DNA from: Planctomycetota bacterium
GTDB taxonomy: Bacteria > Planctomycetota > J058
NCBI GenBank assembly: GCA_019636275.1
Contig: JAHBXY010000017.1
Location: forward strand, 1 to 64,000
Length of the DNA stretch: 64,000 nucleotides
Direction of reading: 5' to 3'
How positions within the stretch are numbered: position 1 is the first letter of the stretch; each line of letters opens with the position of its first letter. Shown piece after piece: positions 18,230-25,465 of this stretch. Both the position numbers and the translations under genes were made by a program. Under the pieces are notes generated by a model. That model was not told the origin of the DNA, ran no database searches, and saw nothing but the letters and a program-made list of their open reading frames with translations.

Positions 18230-18400
18230 GATCTGACGACGATCCATGGCGATCCACGAACGCGGCGGACTCGACCGCACGTCATCGAGGACGTGTCGTC
18301 CTGGCGCCTGCAGGGGTCAGGGCAGAACGGGCAGCGCGCGGGTCACCACGGACGGATGTCGACCCCGCACTCGCGAACGCACGCCTCACAGCCTGGTCCT
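18230..18400 (-). pseudogene. Possible remnant of a second RING-like zinc-finger gene
   Basis: Reading the minus strand between the RING/PH-like gene and the kinase, one frame gives GCEACVRECGVDIRPW, an in-frame TGA, then ARCPFCPDPCRRQDD (CPFC codons at 18322-18333). The last part closely parallels TRCPFCHAPCAAEDD at the N terminus of the neighbouring gene, but the rest of the finger is degraded. No intact reading frame. Confidence 0.25.
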
Positions 18401-18427
18401 TGCACGGCGCGGATGCAACCTGGACGG

Positions 18428-19210
18428 TCACGGGTCGGTCAGAGGTTTCGCAGGCAGCGCCGACGGGCTTGTCGGGCGCGCGAGGACGGCTCGGACGAGG
18501 GCCTCGACCTCGCGAGCGCGAGGGATCCTCTCCAGTCGGATCGAGAGCAGGGCATTTCTCTCCATGATGAGATCGCTCCCTTCGCTCTGGTGGTCGGTCC
18601 GCGTGAAGGCCAGGACCTCTCCGGGCCACACCGAGGACATCTGGACGATCCCCTGTGGTTGGGGGGTCCAGACGACGACTCGCCGGTCCGTGACGACGTA
18701 ACAAGTCCTTGCCGCCCTCCTGCGGGTGCTCCAGGGCGATGTCACGAAGGCCGCGCCCACCAGCCCGAAAGCCAGGCCGATCAGCGGATCCAGGGCACCT
18801 CCGCGGACACCTCCGACCAGCACAGCGCAGGCGACGGCCAAGAACGGCAGACCGACGATGACGCGGAGGACGTCCACCGCGCCTGCCGGAGCGCGCAACG
18901 GCTGTCCCACCCACAGGAGACGTTCGCCCGCAGGCACCTCCGCCTCGACCCAGCCGCGGACCTCGGGCGACAACATGGCTAGGTCGGGCGGCGGGAGCGC
19001 CGGGATGTCCTGCGCGCTCGCCGTGCGCGCCGGCCTGGCGACCGGGCAGGTCGCGCAGCCCGCACCCTCGTCCCAGCAAGCCCGATGGTGCCGCGCCAGG
19101 CAACCGTTGCAAACGACGTTGTCGTCCTCGGCCGCGCACGGCGCGTGACAGAACGGGCAGCGCGTCGGCGCCGCGCCGCGGACGAAGGACCCGTCCTGGC
19201 GCTCGGTCAC
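18428..19210 (-). CDS. Membrane protein with RING-like zinc finger and bacterial PH-like region
   Basis: About 260 residues from GTG 19210. The N terminus carries RCPFCHAPCAAEDDNVVCNG, then CLARHHRACWDEGAGCATC: a C-x2-C...C-x2-C...H-x2-C...C-x2-C ligand series as in prokaryotic RING-like fingers. Two membrane segments follow (VLRVIVGLPFLAVACAVLVG; LIGLAFGLVGAAFVTSPW). The C-terminal region (YVVTDRRVVVWTPQPQGIVQ...MSSVWPGEVLAFTRT) has the strand pattern of bacterial PH-like domains that begin with a ...LTDRRL motif. Such finger-membrane-PH proteins are common in planctomycetes and myxobacteria; their role, possibly ubiquitin-like or membrane quality control, is unproven. The gene has lower G+C content than its neighbours. 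Confidence 0.72.
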   Translation of the reverse strand: MTERQDGSFVRGAAPTRCPFCHAPCAAEDDNVVCNGCLARHHRACWDEGAGCATCPVARPARTASAQDIPALPPPDLAMLSPEVRGWVEAEVPAGERLLWVGQPLRAPAGAVDVLRVIVGLPFLAVACAVLVGGVRGGALDPLIGLAFGLVGAAFVTSPWSTRRRAARTCYVVTDRRVVVWTPQPQGIVQMSSVWPGEVLAFTRTDHQSEGSDLIMERNALLSIRLERIPRAREVEALVRAVLARPTSPSALPAKPLTDP

Positions 19211-19295
19211 GCCGCCAGCCTGACCGAGGCGACGGGCGCGTTCAACCCGGGCGGGCGCGCAGCCTTGTCCATGCGAGAGTAAGGTAACTCGCGAT

Positions 19296-19631
19296 ATGTC
19301 GATCAGTGACGAACTTGAACGCCTCGGGCGAATCATCGCGGATTCGCCCCCCGATCTCGAGCTGGCACGCCGGTACTGGTCACTGGCCGAGAGTGCGGGC
19401 GTCGCGAGCGGACCTCACATTGAGCGCGGTTTCGGGAAGGTCGCTGAGGCTTCCGACGAGGGCTTCCTCTCCTACGTCGCGGCTTATCGAGCACTCTTCA
19501 ACGCCTCGGGCGAGGTTCCTTCTTCTCGGGTTGTGCCACAACGCATCTTCGATCGAGCAGTGCTCATGGCCGATGAGCGACCCAGCCAAGACGTTGAATG
19601 GTTCGTCAGGATGTTTCGGCGACGCCGTTAG
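19296..19631 (+). CDS. Hypothetical small protein with atypical codon use
   Basis: 111 residues, soluble, mostly helical (SISDELERLGRIIADSPPDL, GFLSYVAAYRALFNASGE, DVEWFVRMFRRRR), no known motif. Third codon positions are often A or T, unlike almost every other gene here, so it is likely acquired. The ATG at 19296 has only a weak upstream site (AAGG). It is divergent from the RING/PH-like gene and sits just before the repeat array. It could be an immunity- or antitoxin-like orphan, but no partner is present; it may also be spurious. Confidence 0.5.
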   Translation: MSISDELERLGRIIADSPPDLELARRYWSLAESAGVASGPHIERGFGKVAEASDEGFLSYVAAYRALFNASGEVPSSRVVPQRIFDRAVLMADERPSQDVEWFVRMFRRRR

Positions 19632-19860
19632 CCCGTCTCCCTCCAGCGGCGTTCGTTTCACGGAGCTTCCGGCAGCCAGTGCGCGGACCAGGCTTCCTGC
19701 CCCCACCGAGCAAGCCCGAGCAGCAGATGGTGCAGCGCGGGATCGCCAGGGGCTTGGGTTTGCCGCAATGCCATAGCTGGTGCAAGGCCGTAGTGCACGG
19801 CGAGTGCAAGGCGGTCGTCCGTGATTGCACCGGTTCTCAGCAGACGTTCTTGTGAAACTG

Positions 19861-20090
19861 TAAAACCTGCCCGAGGGTTCGTGCAACCGGCGCCGTCGCG
19901 TGGGCTTGCGCGTGCGAGCCCGCCCGGACCGCCTGCCGCCGCGGCCGGGAGCGCCGGCGCAGAAGCGCCAGACCGTCCCGCGGCCGGGCTGAGACGGGCA
20001 CTCGCTGCCCAACTCGTGCGCCTCCCGCGCATCCCGGCTGAGACGGACAACGCGCGTACATGGAGGTGCCCCGCCGGCGGGGTTCCCCCG
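19861..20090 (+). repeat. ~230-bp repeat unit, copy 1 (transposase-associated)
   Basis: Begins with the core TAAAACCTGCCCGAGGGTTC continuing GTGCAACCGG (19861-19890), which contains a GGTT-CGTGC-AACC hairpin, and ends near the 14-bp perfect palindrome CCCCGCCGGCGGGG (20069-20082). Internal blocks (GAGACGGGCACTCGCTGCCC, CTCGTGCGCCTCCCGCGC) recur in copy 3. Non-coding on both strands as far as can be seen. Confidence 0.85.
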
Positions 20091-20130
20091 TAAAACCTGC
20101 CCGAGGGTTCGTGCAACCGGCGCCGCCACG
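20091..20130 (+). repeat. Truncated copy 2 of the repeat core
   Basis: The 30-bp core (TAAAACCTGCCC...GTGCAACCGG, 20091-20120) is identical to copy 1 and is followed by GCGCCGCCACGG before similarity ends. A short hairpin GACTT-CGACA-AAGTC lies just after (20135-20149). About 100 bp of unrelated sequence separates it from copy 3. Confidence 0.8.
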
Positions 20131-20228
20131 GAGTGACTTCGACAAAGTCGGCCCCGGCGTGTTCACGAGGGAGTGACCATGGCTCGCCTGCGGATCACGT
20201 TCGACCCACCACGTTCCACAGACGCTGA

Positions 20229-20457
20229 GAAACCTGCCCGTGGGTTCGTGCAACCGGTGCCCTCAGCGTGGCTTGCGCGTGCGAGCCCGCCCGCACCGCC
20301 TGCCCCCGCGACCGGAGGCACCGACGGGGAAGCGCCAGGTCGTCCCGCGGCGGGGCTGAGACGGGCACTCGCTGCCCAACTCGTGCGCCTCCCGCGCGTC
20401 CCGGCTGAGACGGACAGCGCGCGTACATGGAGGTGCCCCGCCGGCGGGGCTCTCCCC
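20229..20457 (+). repeat. ~230-bp repeat unit, copy 3
   Basis: Starts with a core variant (AAACCTGCCCGTGGGTTCGT, 20230-20257) and follows copy 1 base for base with scattered substitutions, ending at the same palindrome CCCCGCCGGCGGGG (20436-20449). It lies 29 bp from the stop codon of the transposase at 20486, so the array abuts the 3' end of that gene. Confidence 0.85.
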
Positions 20458-20476
20458 GCGGCGTGGCCGGTGGCCC

Positions 20477-20496
20477 TGGCGGCGCTCAGGCCGCCA
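20477..20496 (-). terminator. Stem-loop over the transposase stop codon
   Basis: TGGCGGC (20477-20483) and GCCGCCA (20490-20496) pair around GCTCAG, which contains the transposase TGA. It could be a terminator stem or part of the element's end. No U-tract. Confidence 0.45.
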
Positions 20497-21472
20497 AGCT
20501 GGCTGGTCGACAGCGGACCCCGAAGAGGACCCGGTAGCCATAGGTCCCGGCAGGGAAGTGGACGCCGCGCTCACCTGCGCGGAAGCGTGCGGCGGCCTCC
20601 TGGTGGGCGCGCCAGAACTCGACGAGGTCCTCGAGGAGCTCGGCCCTGCGCCAGCGATCGCGGCACGCGACGCGCGGATTGAGCCCGAAGCCCGGCTTCG
20701 AGGGACCCGGAACGCCCTCGGGGTCCTGGAGGAGCACGGCCTCGCGTCCGAGGAAAGGACCGAGGCCCTCCGCCTCGCGGCGAGCGTGGATCTCGGCCAC
20801 CTTCGCCGATACGCGCTCGGAGACCAGGGCGCGCACGGCGTCGTCGTCGAGGTCGTCGAGTCCGGGCGGCCGCACCAGCCGAAGCCGGACGCGTTCGGGG
20901 AGGAGGCCTCGCGGCGGACGACGGCGCCTCGCCCGGCCCGCAGCAGAGCCGCCTTCGTCCTCGCCGCCGGCGTCGTCGCGCGGCTGCCGGAAGAAGAAGC
21001 TCGGCCGGTCCGCGACGAGCTCGCGCCGGCACAGGTCGCCGGGCGTCGTGATCAGACCCGGCCACGCCTCCGGCGACTCGACGAGCCCGGCCTCGACCGG
21101 GTTGCAGGTCATGTAGACGATCTTGTCGAGCACGGCGTCGGGGTCGCCGAGCGTGACCGCGCTGTAGCTCCCGGGCGACCAGAAGTTCTCGCCCCGCCGG
21201 AGCTTCACGTTCATGGCCCGGGCGACGAGCCCGTTGAACAGCGCCGCGAAGCGCGGCAGCTCGCCGCGCCGGTCGACGAGGCCGAGGTGGATATGGTTGC
21301 TCAACACGACGAGGCAGAAGACCTCGACGCCGTGCCGCTCGGCCGCGAGCGCCAGGCAGTAGGTCACGACCTGCTCGACCACCGCGTCCGGCCGGAGGAA
21401 GAGCTTCCGCTGCGCGCAGCGTCGGGTGACCATGACGGGGCGGCCAGGAAGTACGCGTCTCGGGAGCGTCAT
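20486..21472 (-). CDS. REP-associated tyrosine transposase (RAYT, Y1 family) with C-terminal extension
   Basis: 328 residues. The N-terminal ~165 residues are a Y1-type single-strand transposase: VTRRCAQRKLFLRPD, then VEVFCLVVLSNHIHLGL with the metal-binding HxH pair (H60, H62), RGENFWSPGSYSAVTL, and YMTCNPVEAGLVESPEAWPG holding the catalytic tyrosine (Y120), as in RAYT proteins. RAYTs are related to IS200/IS605 and act on short palindromic repeats without inverted termini, and palindrome-bearing repeats lie directly downstream. The C-terminal ~160 residues (acidic/Arg-rich, FWRAHQEAAARFRAGERG) are longer than usual for the family. The ATG at 21472 gives the conserved GRPVMVTRR near residue 10-18. 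A second copy of part of the repeat core (AAGACCTGCCCGAG) lies upstream at 21557-21570. Confidence 0.85.
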   Translation of the reverse strand: MTLPRRVLPGRPVMVTRRCAQRKLFLRPDAVVEQVVTYCLALAAERHGVEVFCLVVLSNHIHLGLVDRRGELPRFAALFNGLVARAMNVKLRRGENFWSPGSYSAVTLGDPDAVLDKIVYMTCNPVEAGLVESPEAWPGLITTPGDLCRRELVADRPSFFFRQPRDDAGGEDEGGSAAGRARRRRPPRGLLPERVRLRLVRPPGLDDLDDDAVRALVSERVSAKVAEIHARREAEGLGPFLGREAVLLQDPEGVPGPSKPGFGLNPRVACRDRWRRAELLEDLVEFWRAHQEAAARFRAGERGVHFPAGTYGYRVLFGVRCRPASLAA

Positions 21473-21690
21473 GCGAGCCCGCCAGGCACGCCCCGGGCCG
21501 GTCGCAAGTCCGGCGCCGGAGCGGCGACCCGCGCGCCGGCCGCACGCTCGCCGGGCAAGACCTGCCCGAGCCCGACTCGACTGGCGAGCCCGCGCGCCGG
21601 TTGCCGACGTGCCGGACGCCTCCGACGAGGGCCACGTCACATTTCGCGCGCCTCGTATCGGGTTCGGCCCCGGGTCGGGAGGGCGCGCCC

Positions 21691-23586
21691 CTACGGTCGC
21701 GCGTAGAGCGCGTCGATCGCCGCCGCGTGGCGCTCCTCGAGCACGCGTCGCTTCAGCTTGAGCGTCGGCGTGAGCGCGCCGTCGGCCGTCGACCACACCT
21801 CGGGCACGACCCGCCAGGCCTTGAGCTGCTCGAAGCGGGCCAGCCGGCGGTTCTCCTCGCCGATCGCGGCCTCGAGGTGCGGGCCGAGCGGGCCGGCGAG
21901 CAGGCGGGCCATGTCGTCCGCCGTCGCCGCGCCGGCGGGGGCGCCGGGGACGCCCTGCGCGCGGGCCCAGCGGCCGACCTCGTCGGGGTCGAGGGCGAAG
22001 AGGCCCACGAGGTAGGGGCGCCGGTCGCCGACGATGAGCGCGTGGCTGACGAGCGTCACGCGCTTGAAGTGGTGCTCGAGCTTCTGCGGCGCGACCTTCT
22101 TGCCGTTGGCCAGGACGATGAGCTCCTTCTTGCGCCCGGTGATGCGCACGAAGCCATCGGGGTCGACCTGGCCCAGGTCGCCCGTGCGGAAGAACAGGTC
22201 GTCGGTGAAGGCCTCGGTCGAGGCGGCCGGGTCCTTGAAGTAGCCGCGGAACACGCCCGGACCGCGGACGAGCAGCTCGCCGTCGGGGGCGACCTTCACC
22301 TGCGTGCCCGGCAGCGGCCGGCCGACCGTGCCGAAGCGGTAGGCGTCGGGCGTGTTCAGCGTGGCGGGCGCGGCCGTCTCCGTCAGCCCCCAGCCCTCGA
22401 GGATGAGGATCCCCAGGGCGTCGAAGAACTCGAGCAGCTCGACCGACACCGGCGCGCCGCCCGAGGTGAGGAAGCGCAGGCGCCGGCCGAAGACGCGCTC
22501 CTTCAGCCGCTCGTGCACGACGCGCCGGGCCAGCGCGTGCGCCAGGGCCAGGCGCAGCGGCGGCCGCTGGCCGGCCTTGCGGTAGGGCGCCATCTTGCGG
22601 CCGACGTCGAGCCCCCACTCGAACAGGCGCCGCCGGCGTGGCGGCGCCTGGGCCACGACCGCCAGCAGCCGCGCGTGCAGCTTCTCCCACAGCCGGGGCA
22701 CGCTCACCTGCACCGTGGGCTCCACCTCCCTGAGCTCGTCCATGAGCGCGTCGAGCGACGACGCGTAGTAGGCCGTCGCGCGCGTGAGCAGCCCGGCGTA
22801 GCCGGCCAGGCGCTGCAGCGCGTGGGCCTGCGGGAGGAACACGACCGAGACGTCGTCGGGCCGGTGCGGCATGACCGAGGCCGCCGCGTGCGCCGTGAAG
22901 GTCAGGTTGCCGTGCGTGAGCATGGCCCCCTTGGGCGCCCCGGTGGTCCCCGAGGTGTAGATGATCGTCGCCAGGTCGTCGTGCCCCACGGCGCGCCAGG
23001 CGGCCTCGAAGCGGGCCTCGCCGTCGGGCGCGGCGTCGCCCAGGGCCTCGAGCGCGGCCAGCGTCAGCTCGCCCGCGGCGAGGTCGACGCCCGCCGGGTC
23101 GATCACGACCACCGCGGCGACCGTCGGCAGGTCCGCGCGCGCGGCGCGGACCTTCTCCAGCTGGTCCATGTCCTCGACCACGACGACCTTCGCCTCGGCG
23201 TGGCGGAGCTGCCAGGCGACCTCGTCGCCCGGCAGCGTCGGGTAGACGCCCACCGTCACGGCGCCGAGGTGCAGGCCGGCCATGTCGACGCGCCCCCACT
23301 CGGCCCGCGTCTCGCTCACGAGCCCCACGCGGTCGCCCTTGCGCACGCCGAGCTCGAGCAGCCCGAGCGCCAGCCGCCGCACGCGCTGGCCCGCCTGGCC
23401 CGCGCTCGTGCCGCGCCAGGCGCCGCGCACCTTGCTGAACTCGCACAGGTCGTGGGGGAACTCGGCCACCCGGCGCTGGAACAGCGCCGGCAGGCTCCGG
23501 TGCACCCACACGCCGCCGAGCTCGACCAGCTCGACGTGGTCGGCGCGGCGCAGGGGAGGGCTCGTGGACAGGGTCGCGTGGGTCAT
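21691..23586 (-). CDS. Long-chain acyl-CoA synthetase (AMP-forming)
   Basis: 631 residues, the size of FadD15-type enzymes that activate long-chain fatty acids with ATP and CoA at the membrane. The P-loop signature IIYTSGTTGAPKGAMLTHGN is intact. Others are FLPQAHALQR (the A4-type motif), LTSGGAPVSVELLEFFDALG, ILEGWGLTETAAPATLNTP (A5), FFRTGDLGQVDPDGFVRITG (A7/A8, including the ribose-binding Asp), and the C-terminal GRKKELIVLANGKKVAPQ, with the A10 lysine region near LTPTLKLKRR. The TSGGAPVSVEL and GRKKELIVLANGK patterns place it with bacterial long-chain rather than acetyl-CoA synthetases. Transcribed alone on the minus strand, divergent from pyrE. Confidence 0.92.
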   Translation of the reverse strand: MTHATLSTSPPLRRADHVELVELGGVWVHRSLPALFQRRVAEFPHDLCEFSKVRGAWRGTSAGQAGQRVRRLALGLLELGVRKGDRVGLVSETRAEWGRVDMAGLHLGAVTVGVYPTLPGDEVAWQLRHAEAKVVVVEDMDQLEKVRAARADLPTVAAVVVIDPAGVDLAAGELTLAALEALGDAAPDGEARFEAAWRAVGHDDLATIIYTSGTTGAPKGAMLTHGNLTFTAHAAASVMPHRPDDVSVVFLPQAHALQRLAGYAGLLTRATAYYASSLDALMDELREVEPTVQVSVPRLWEKLHARLLAVVAQAPPRRRRLFEWGLDVGRKMAPYRKAGQRPPLRLALAHALARRVVHERLKERVFGRRLRFLTSGGAPVSVELLEFFDALGILILEGWGLTETAAPATLNTPDAYRFGTVGRPLPGTQVKVAPDGELLVRGPGVFRGYFKDPAASTEAFTDDLFFRTGDLGQVDPDGFVRITGRKKELIVLANGKKVAPQKLEHHFKRVTLVSHALIVGDRRPYLVGLFALDPDEVGRWARAQGVPGAPAGAATADDMARLLAGPLGPHLEAAIGEENRRLARFEQLKAWRVVPEVWSTADGALTPTLKLKRRVLEERHAAAIDALYARP

Positions 23587-23679
23587 CCGCCTCCGCGCGC
23601 GCGGCGCGCCCCGGGATCCTACCTGCTACGATCGCCCGCCCACGCCCGAGCAGGCCCCGAGGAGGCCCCGAGGAGGCCC

Positions 23680-24228
23680 ATGACCCCCGACGACCGCGCG
23701 CGCCTGAAGGAGCTGGTCGCAGCCTGCGTGGCGCGCGGGCCGGTGACCCTGGCCTCGGGCAAGACGAGCGACTTCTACGTCGACGGCCGCCTCGTGACCC
23801 TCAGCGCCGAGGGGTCGCTGCTCCTCGGGCAGGCGGTGCTCGAGGTCGTGCGCGCGCGCGGGGTCACGGCGCTCGGCGGCCCGGTGACCGGCGCCTGCCC
23901 CATGGTCTCGGCCGCCGGCGTCCTGGCCGCCCAGGCGGGGACGCCGCTGAAGCTCTTCTACGTGCGCTCGGAGCCCAAGGGCCACGGGTTGCAGAAGGCG
24001 ATCGAGGGGCCGCCGCTGTCGCCGGGCGACCGGGCGCTCCTCGTCGACGATGTCCTCACCTCCGGCGGCTCGCTCCTGCGGGCGGTCGAGCGCGTGCGTC
24101 AGGAGGTCGGCTGCGAGGTCGTGGGCGCCCTGACCGTCGTCGACCGCGAGGCGGGCGGGCGCGAGGCGCTGGCGGCGGCGGGGATCGAGCTGACGGCGCT
24201 GCTCACGCGCCGCGACCTGACGTCGTGA
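23680..24228 (+). CDS. pyrE: Orotate phosphoribosyltransferase
   Basis: 182 residues, normal length. PyrE joins orotate to PRPP to form OMP in de novo pyrimidine synthesis. The PRPP-binding motif ALLVDDVLTSGGSLL is intact. Also visible are GPVTLASGKTSDFYVDGR (orotate-side strand), LGGPVTGACPMVSAAG and FYVRSEPKGHGLQKAIEGPP, which carries the catalytic Lys loop (KGHG). AGGAGG (23671-23676) precedes the ATG within a short GAGGCCCC tandem repeat. Its TGA overlaps the GTG of the DUF523-DUF1722 gene (GTGA), implying coupled translation and a shared pyrimidine role. Confidence 0.94.
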   Translation: MTPDDRARLKELVAACVARGPVTLASGKTSDFYVDGRLVTLSAEGSLLLGQAVLEVVRARGVTALGGPVTGACPMVSAAGVLAAQAGTPLKLFYVRSEPKGHGLQKAIEGPPLSPGDRALLVDDVLTSGGSLLRAVERVRQEVGCEVVGALTVVDREAGGREALAAAGIELTALLTRRDLTS

Positions 24229-25175
24229 CGCAGGAGCTGCGCATCGGCGTGTCGGCCTGCCTCATGGGCGAGCCCGTCCGCTTCGACGGCGGGCACCGCC
24301 GCGACCGCTACCTGACCGACACGATCCAGCGCTTCGTCACGTTCGTGCCCGTGTGCCCCGAGATGGAGCTGGGGCTCGGCGCCCCGCGCGAGACCCTGCG
24401 CCTGGTCGACCGGGGGCAGGGGCGGCGGCTCGTCGCGCCGGCGAGCGGGCTCGACCACACCGAGGCGATGACCCGCTGGTCGGCCGACAAGGTGGCCGCC
24501 CTCGAGGCGCTGGGCCTGTCGGGGTTCGTGCTCAAGAAGGACAGCCCCACCTGCGGGATGACGCGCGTGCGCGTCTACGACCACAACGACGTGCCGGCGC
24601 GCACGGGGGCGGGCGTCTTCGCCGCCGCGCTGGCCCAGGGCGCCCCGCTCCTGCCGATCGAGGAGGACGGCCGCCTCCACGACCCCCGGCTGCGCGAGAA
24701 CTTCTTCGAGCGCGTCTTCGCCTACCGCCGCCTGCGCACCCTCTTCGAGGGCGAGTGGACGGCCGGCCAGCTCGTGGCCTTCCACACGCGCGAGAAGCTG
24801 CTCCTCATGGCGCACTCGCCCGCGGGCTACCAGGCGCTCGGGCGCATGGTCGCCGACCCGCACGCCCGGCCCCGCGAGGCGCTCGCGCGCGACTACCAGG
24901 CGGGCTTCATGCAGGCCCTGGCCGCGCTGGCGACGATCGGCCGGCACGTCAACGTGCTCCAGCACATGGCCGGCTACGTCTCGGACGCGCTCGACCCCGA
25001 CGACCGGCAGGAGCTCCACCGCACGATCGCCGAGTTCCAGGCCGGCCTCGTGCCCCTCGTCGTGCCGCTCGTGATCCTGCGCCACCACGTGCGCCGGCAG
25101 CGGGTCGACTACCTCCTCGGTCAGACCTACCTCGAGCCGCACCCGCGCGAGCTCATGCTGCGTAACCACGTCTGA
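24225..25175 (+). CDS. DUF523-DUF1722 protein (thiouracil desulfurase TudS-like plus YbgA-like)
   Basis: 316 residues in two domains. Residues ~1-155 match DUF523: IGVSACLMGEPVRFDGGHRR, FVPVCPEMELGLGAPRE and LKKDSPTCGMTRVRVYD. The three conserved cysteines (in SACL, VCPE, PTCG) ligate the [4Fe-4S] cluster in characterised TudS, which converts 2-thiouracil to uracil. Residues ~185-300 match DUF1722/YbgA: LVAFHTREKLLLMAHSPAGY, NVLQHMAGYVSDALDPDDR, PLVVPLVILRHHVRRQRVDY. The fusion is known in other bacteria; coupling to pyrE by a GTGA overlap links it to pyrimidine metabolism. Activity on free base, nucleotide or tRNA-derived thiouridine is unknown. Confidence 0.9.
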   Translation: MTQELRIGVSACLMGEPVRFDGGHRRDRYLTDTIQRFVTFVPVCPEMELGLGAPRETLRLVDRGQGRRLVAPASGLDHTEAMTRWSADKVAALEALGLSGFVLKKDSPTCGMTRVRVYDHNDVPARTGAGVFAAALAQGAPLLPIEEDGRLHDPRLRENFFERVFAYRRLRTLFEGEWTAGQLVAFHTREKLLLMAHSPAGYQALGRMVADPHARPREALARDYQAGFMQALAALATIGRHVNVLQHMAGYVSDALDPDDRQELHRTIAEFQAGLVPLVVPLVILRHHVRRQRVDYLLGQTYLEPHPRELMLRNHV

Positions 25176-25226
25176 GGCAAGCACCTCAGCGCGTATGAAG
25201 CAATCGACGCTCCGCCGGCGTATCCG

Positions 25227-25378
25227 GTGACCAGCCTTCGACCGGAGCAGCGAGCGAGGCGAGGCCGCGGAGGCTGAGGCGAGGCGGCGCGCGCGCGGGC
25301 GACGTCGTATCGGCATACTTCAAGCCCGCGCGCGCGCCGCCCCGCCCAGCATCCGCCGCCGTAGCCGTCGAGCACACC
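25227..25378 (+). repeat. Dispersed intergenic repeat, copy at 25.2 kb
   Basis: Starts GTGACCAGCCTTCGACCGGA and contains AGCAGCGAGCGAGGCGAGGC, CGGCATACTTCAAG and a closing block CATCCGCCGCCGTAGCCGTC followed by GAGCACACC. The same ordered blocks recur with substitutions at 56390-56480 and 56481-56735. It lies between two plus-strand genes and is non-coding. Confidence 0.75.
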
Positions 25379-25465
25379 TCAGATGTTGCACGACCCTGAC
25401 GCCAGCCCGAAGGCGTCCGCCTAGGATCGGCCACCTCGCTCCGGAAGGGCGAGGAGGGAGGTCGC

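Noticed and set aside
18340..18352. In-frame TGA in the zinc-finger relic as a selenocysteine codon
   Set aside because: No SECIS-like hairpin or seleno-family homology is visible and the reading frame is degraded elsewhere.
19874..19890. tRNA T-arm
   Set aside because: GGTTCGTGCAACC resembles a T-loop but the rest of a cloverleaf, an acceptor stem and a CCA end are missing, and the motif is part of a repeat.
19861..20457. CRISPR array
   Set aside because: Copies are ~230 bp apart and long, cores are ~30 bp but spacing is irregular, and no cas gene is present. The adjacent RAYT explains them better.
19861..20457. Integron attC sites
   Set aside because: The paired RYYYAAC/GTTRRRY core sites and an integron integrase are not seen; the hairpins are short and the small ORFs between copies are not convincing.
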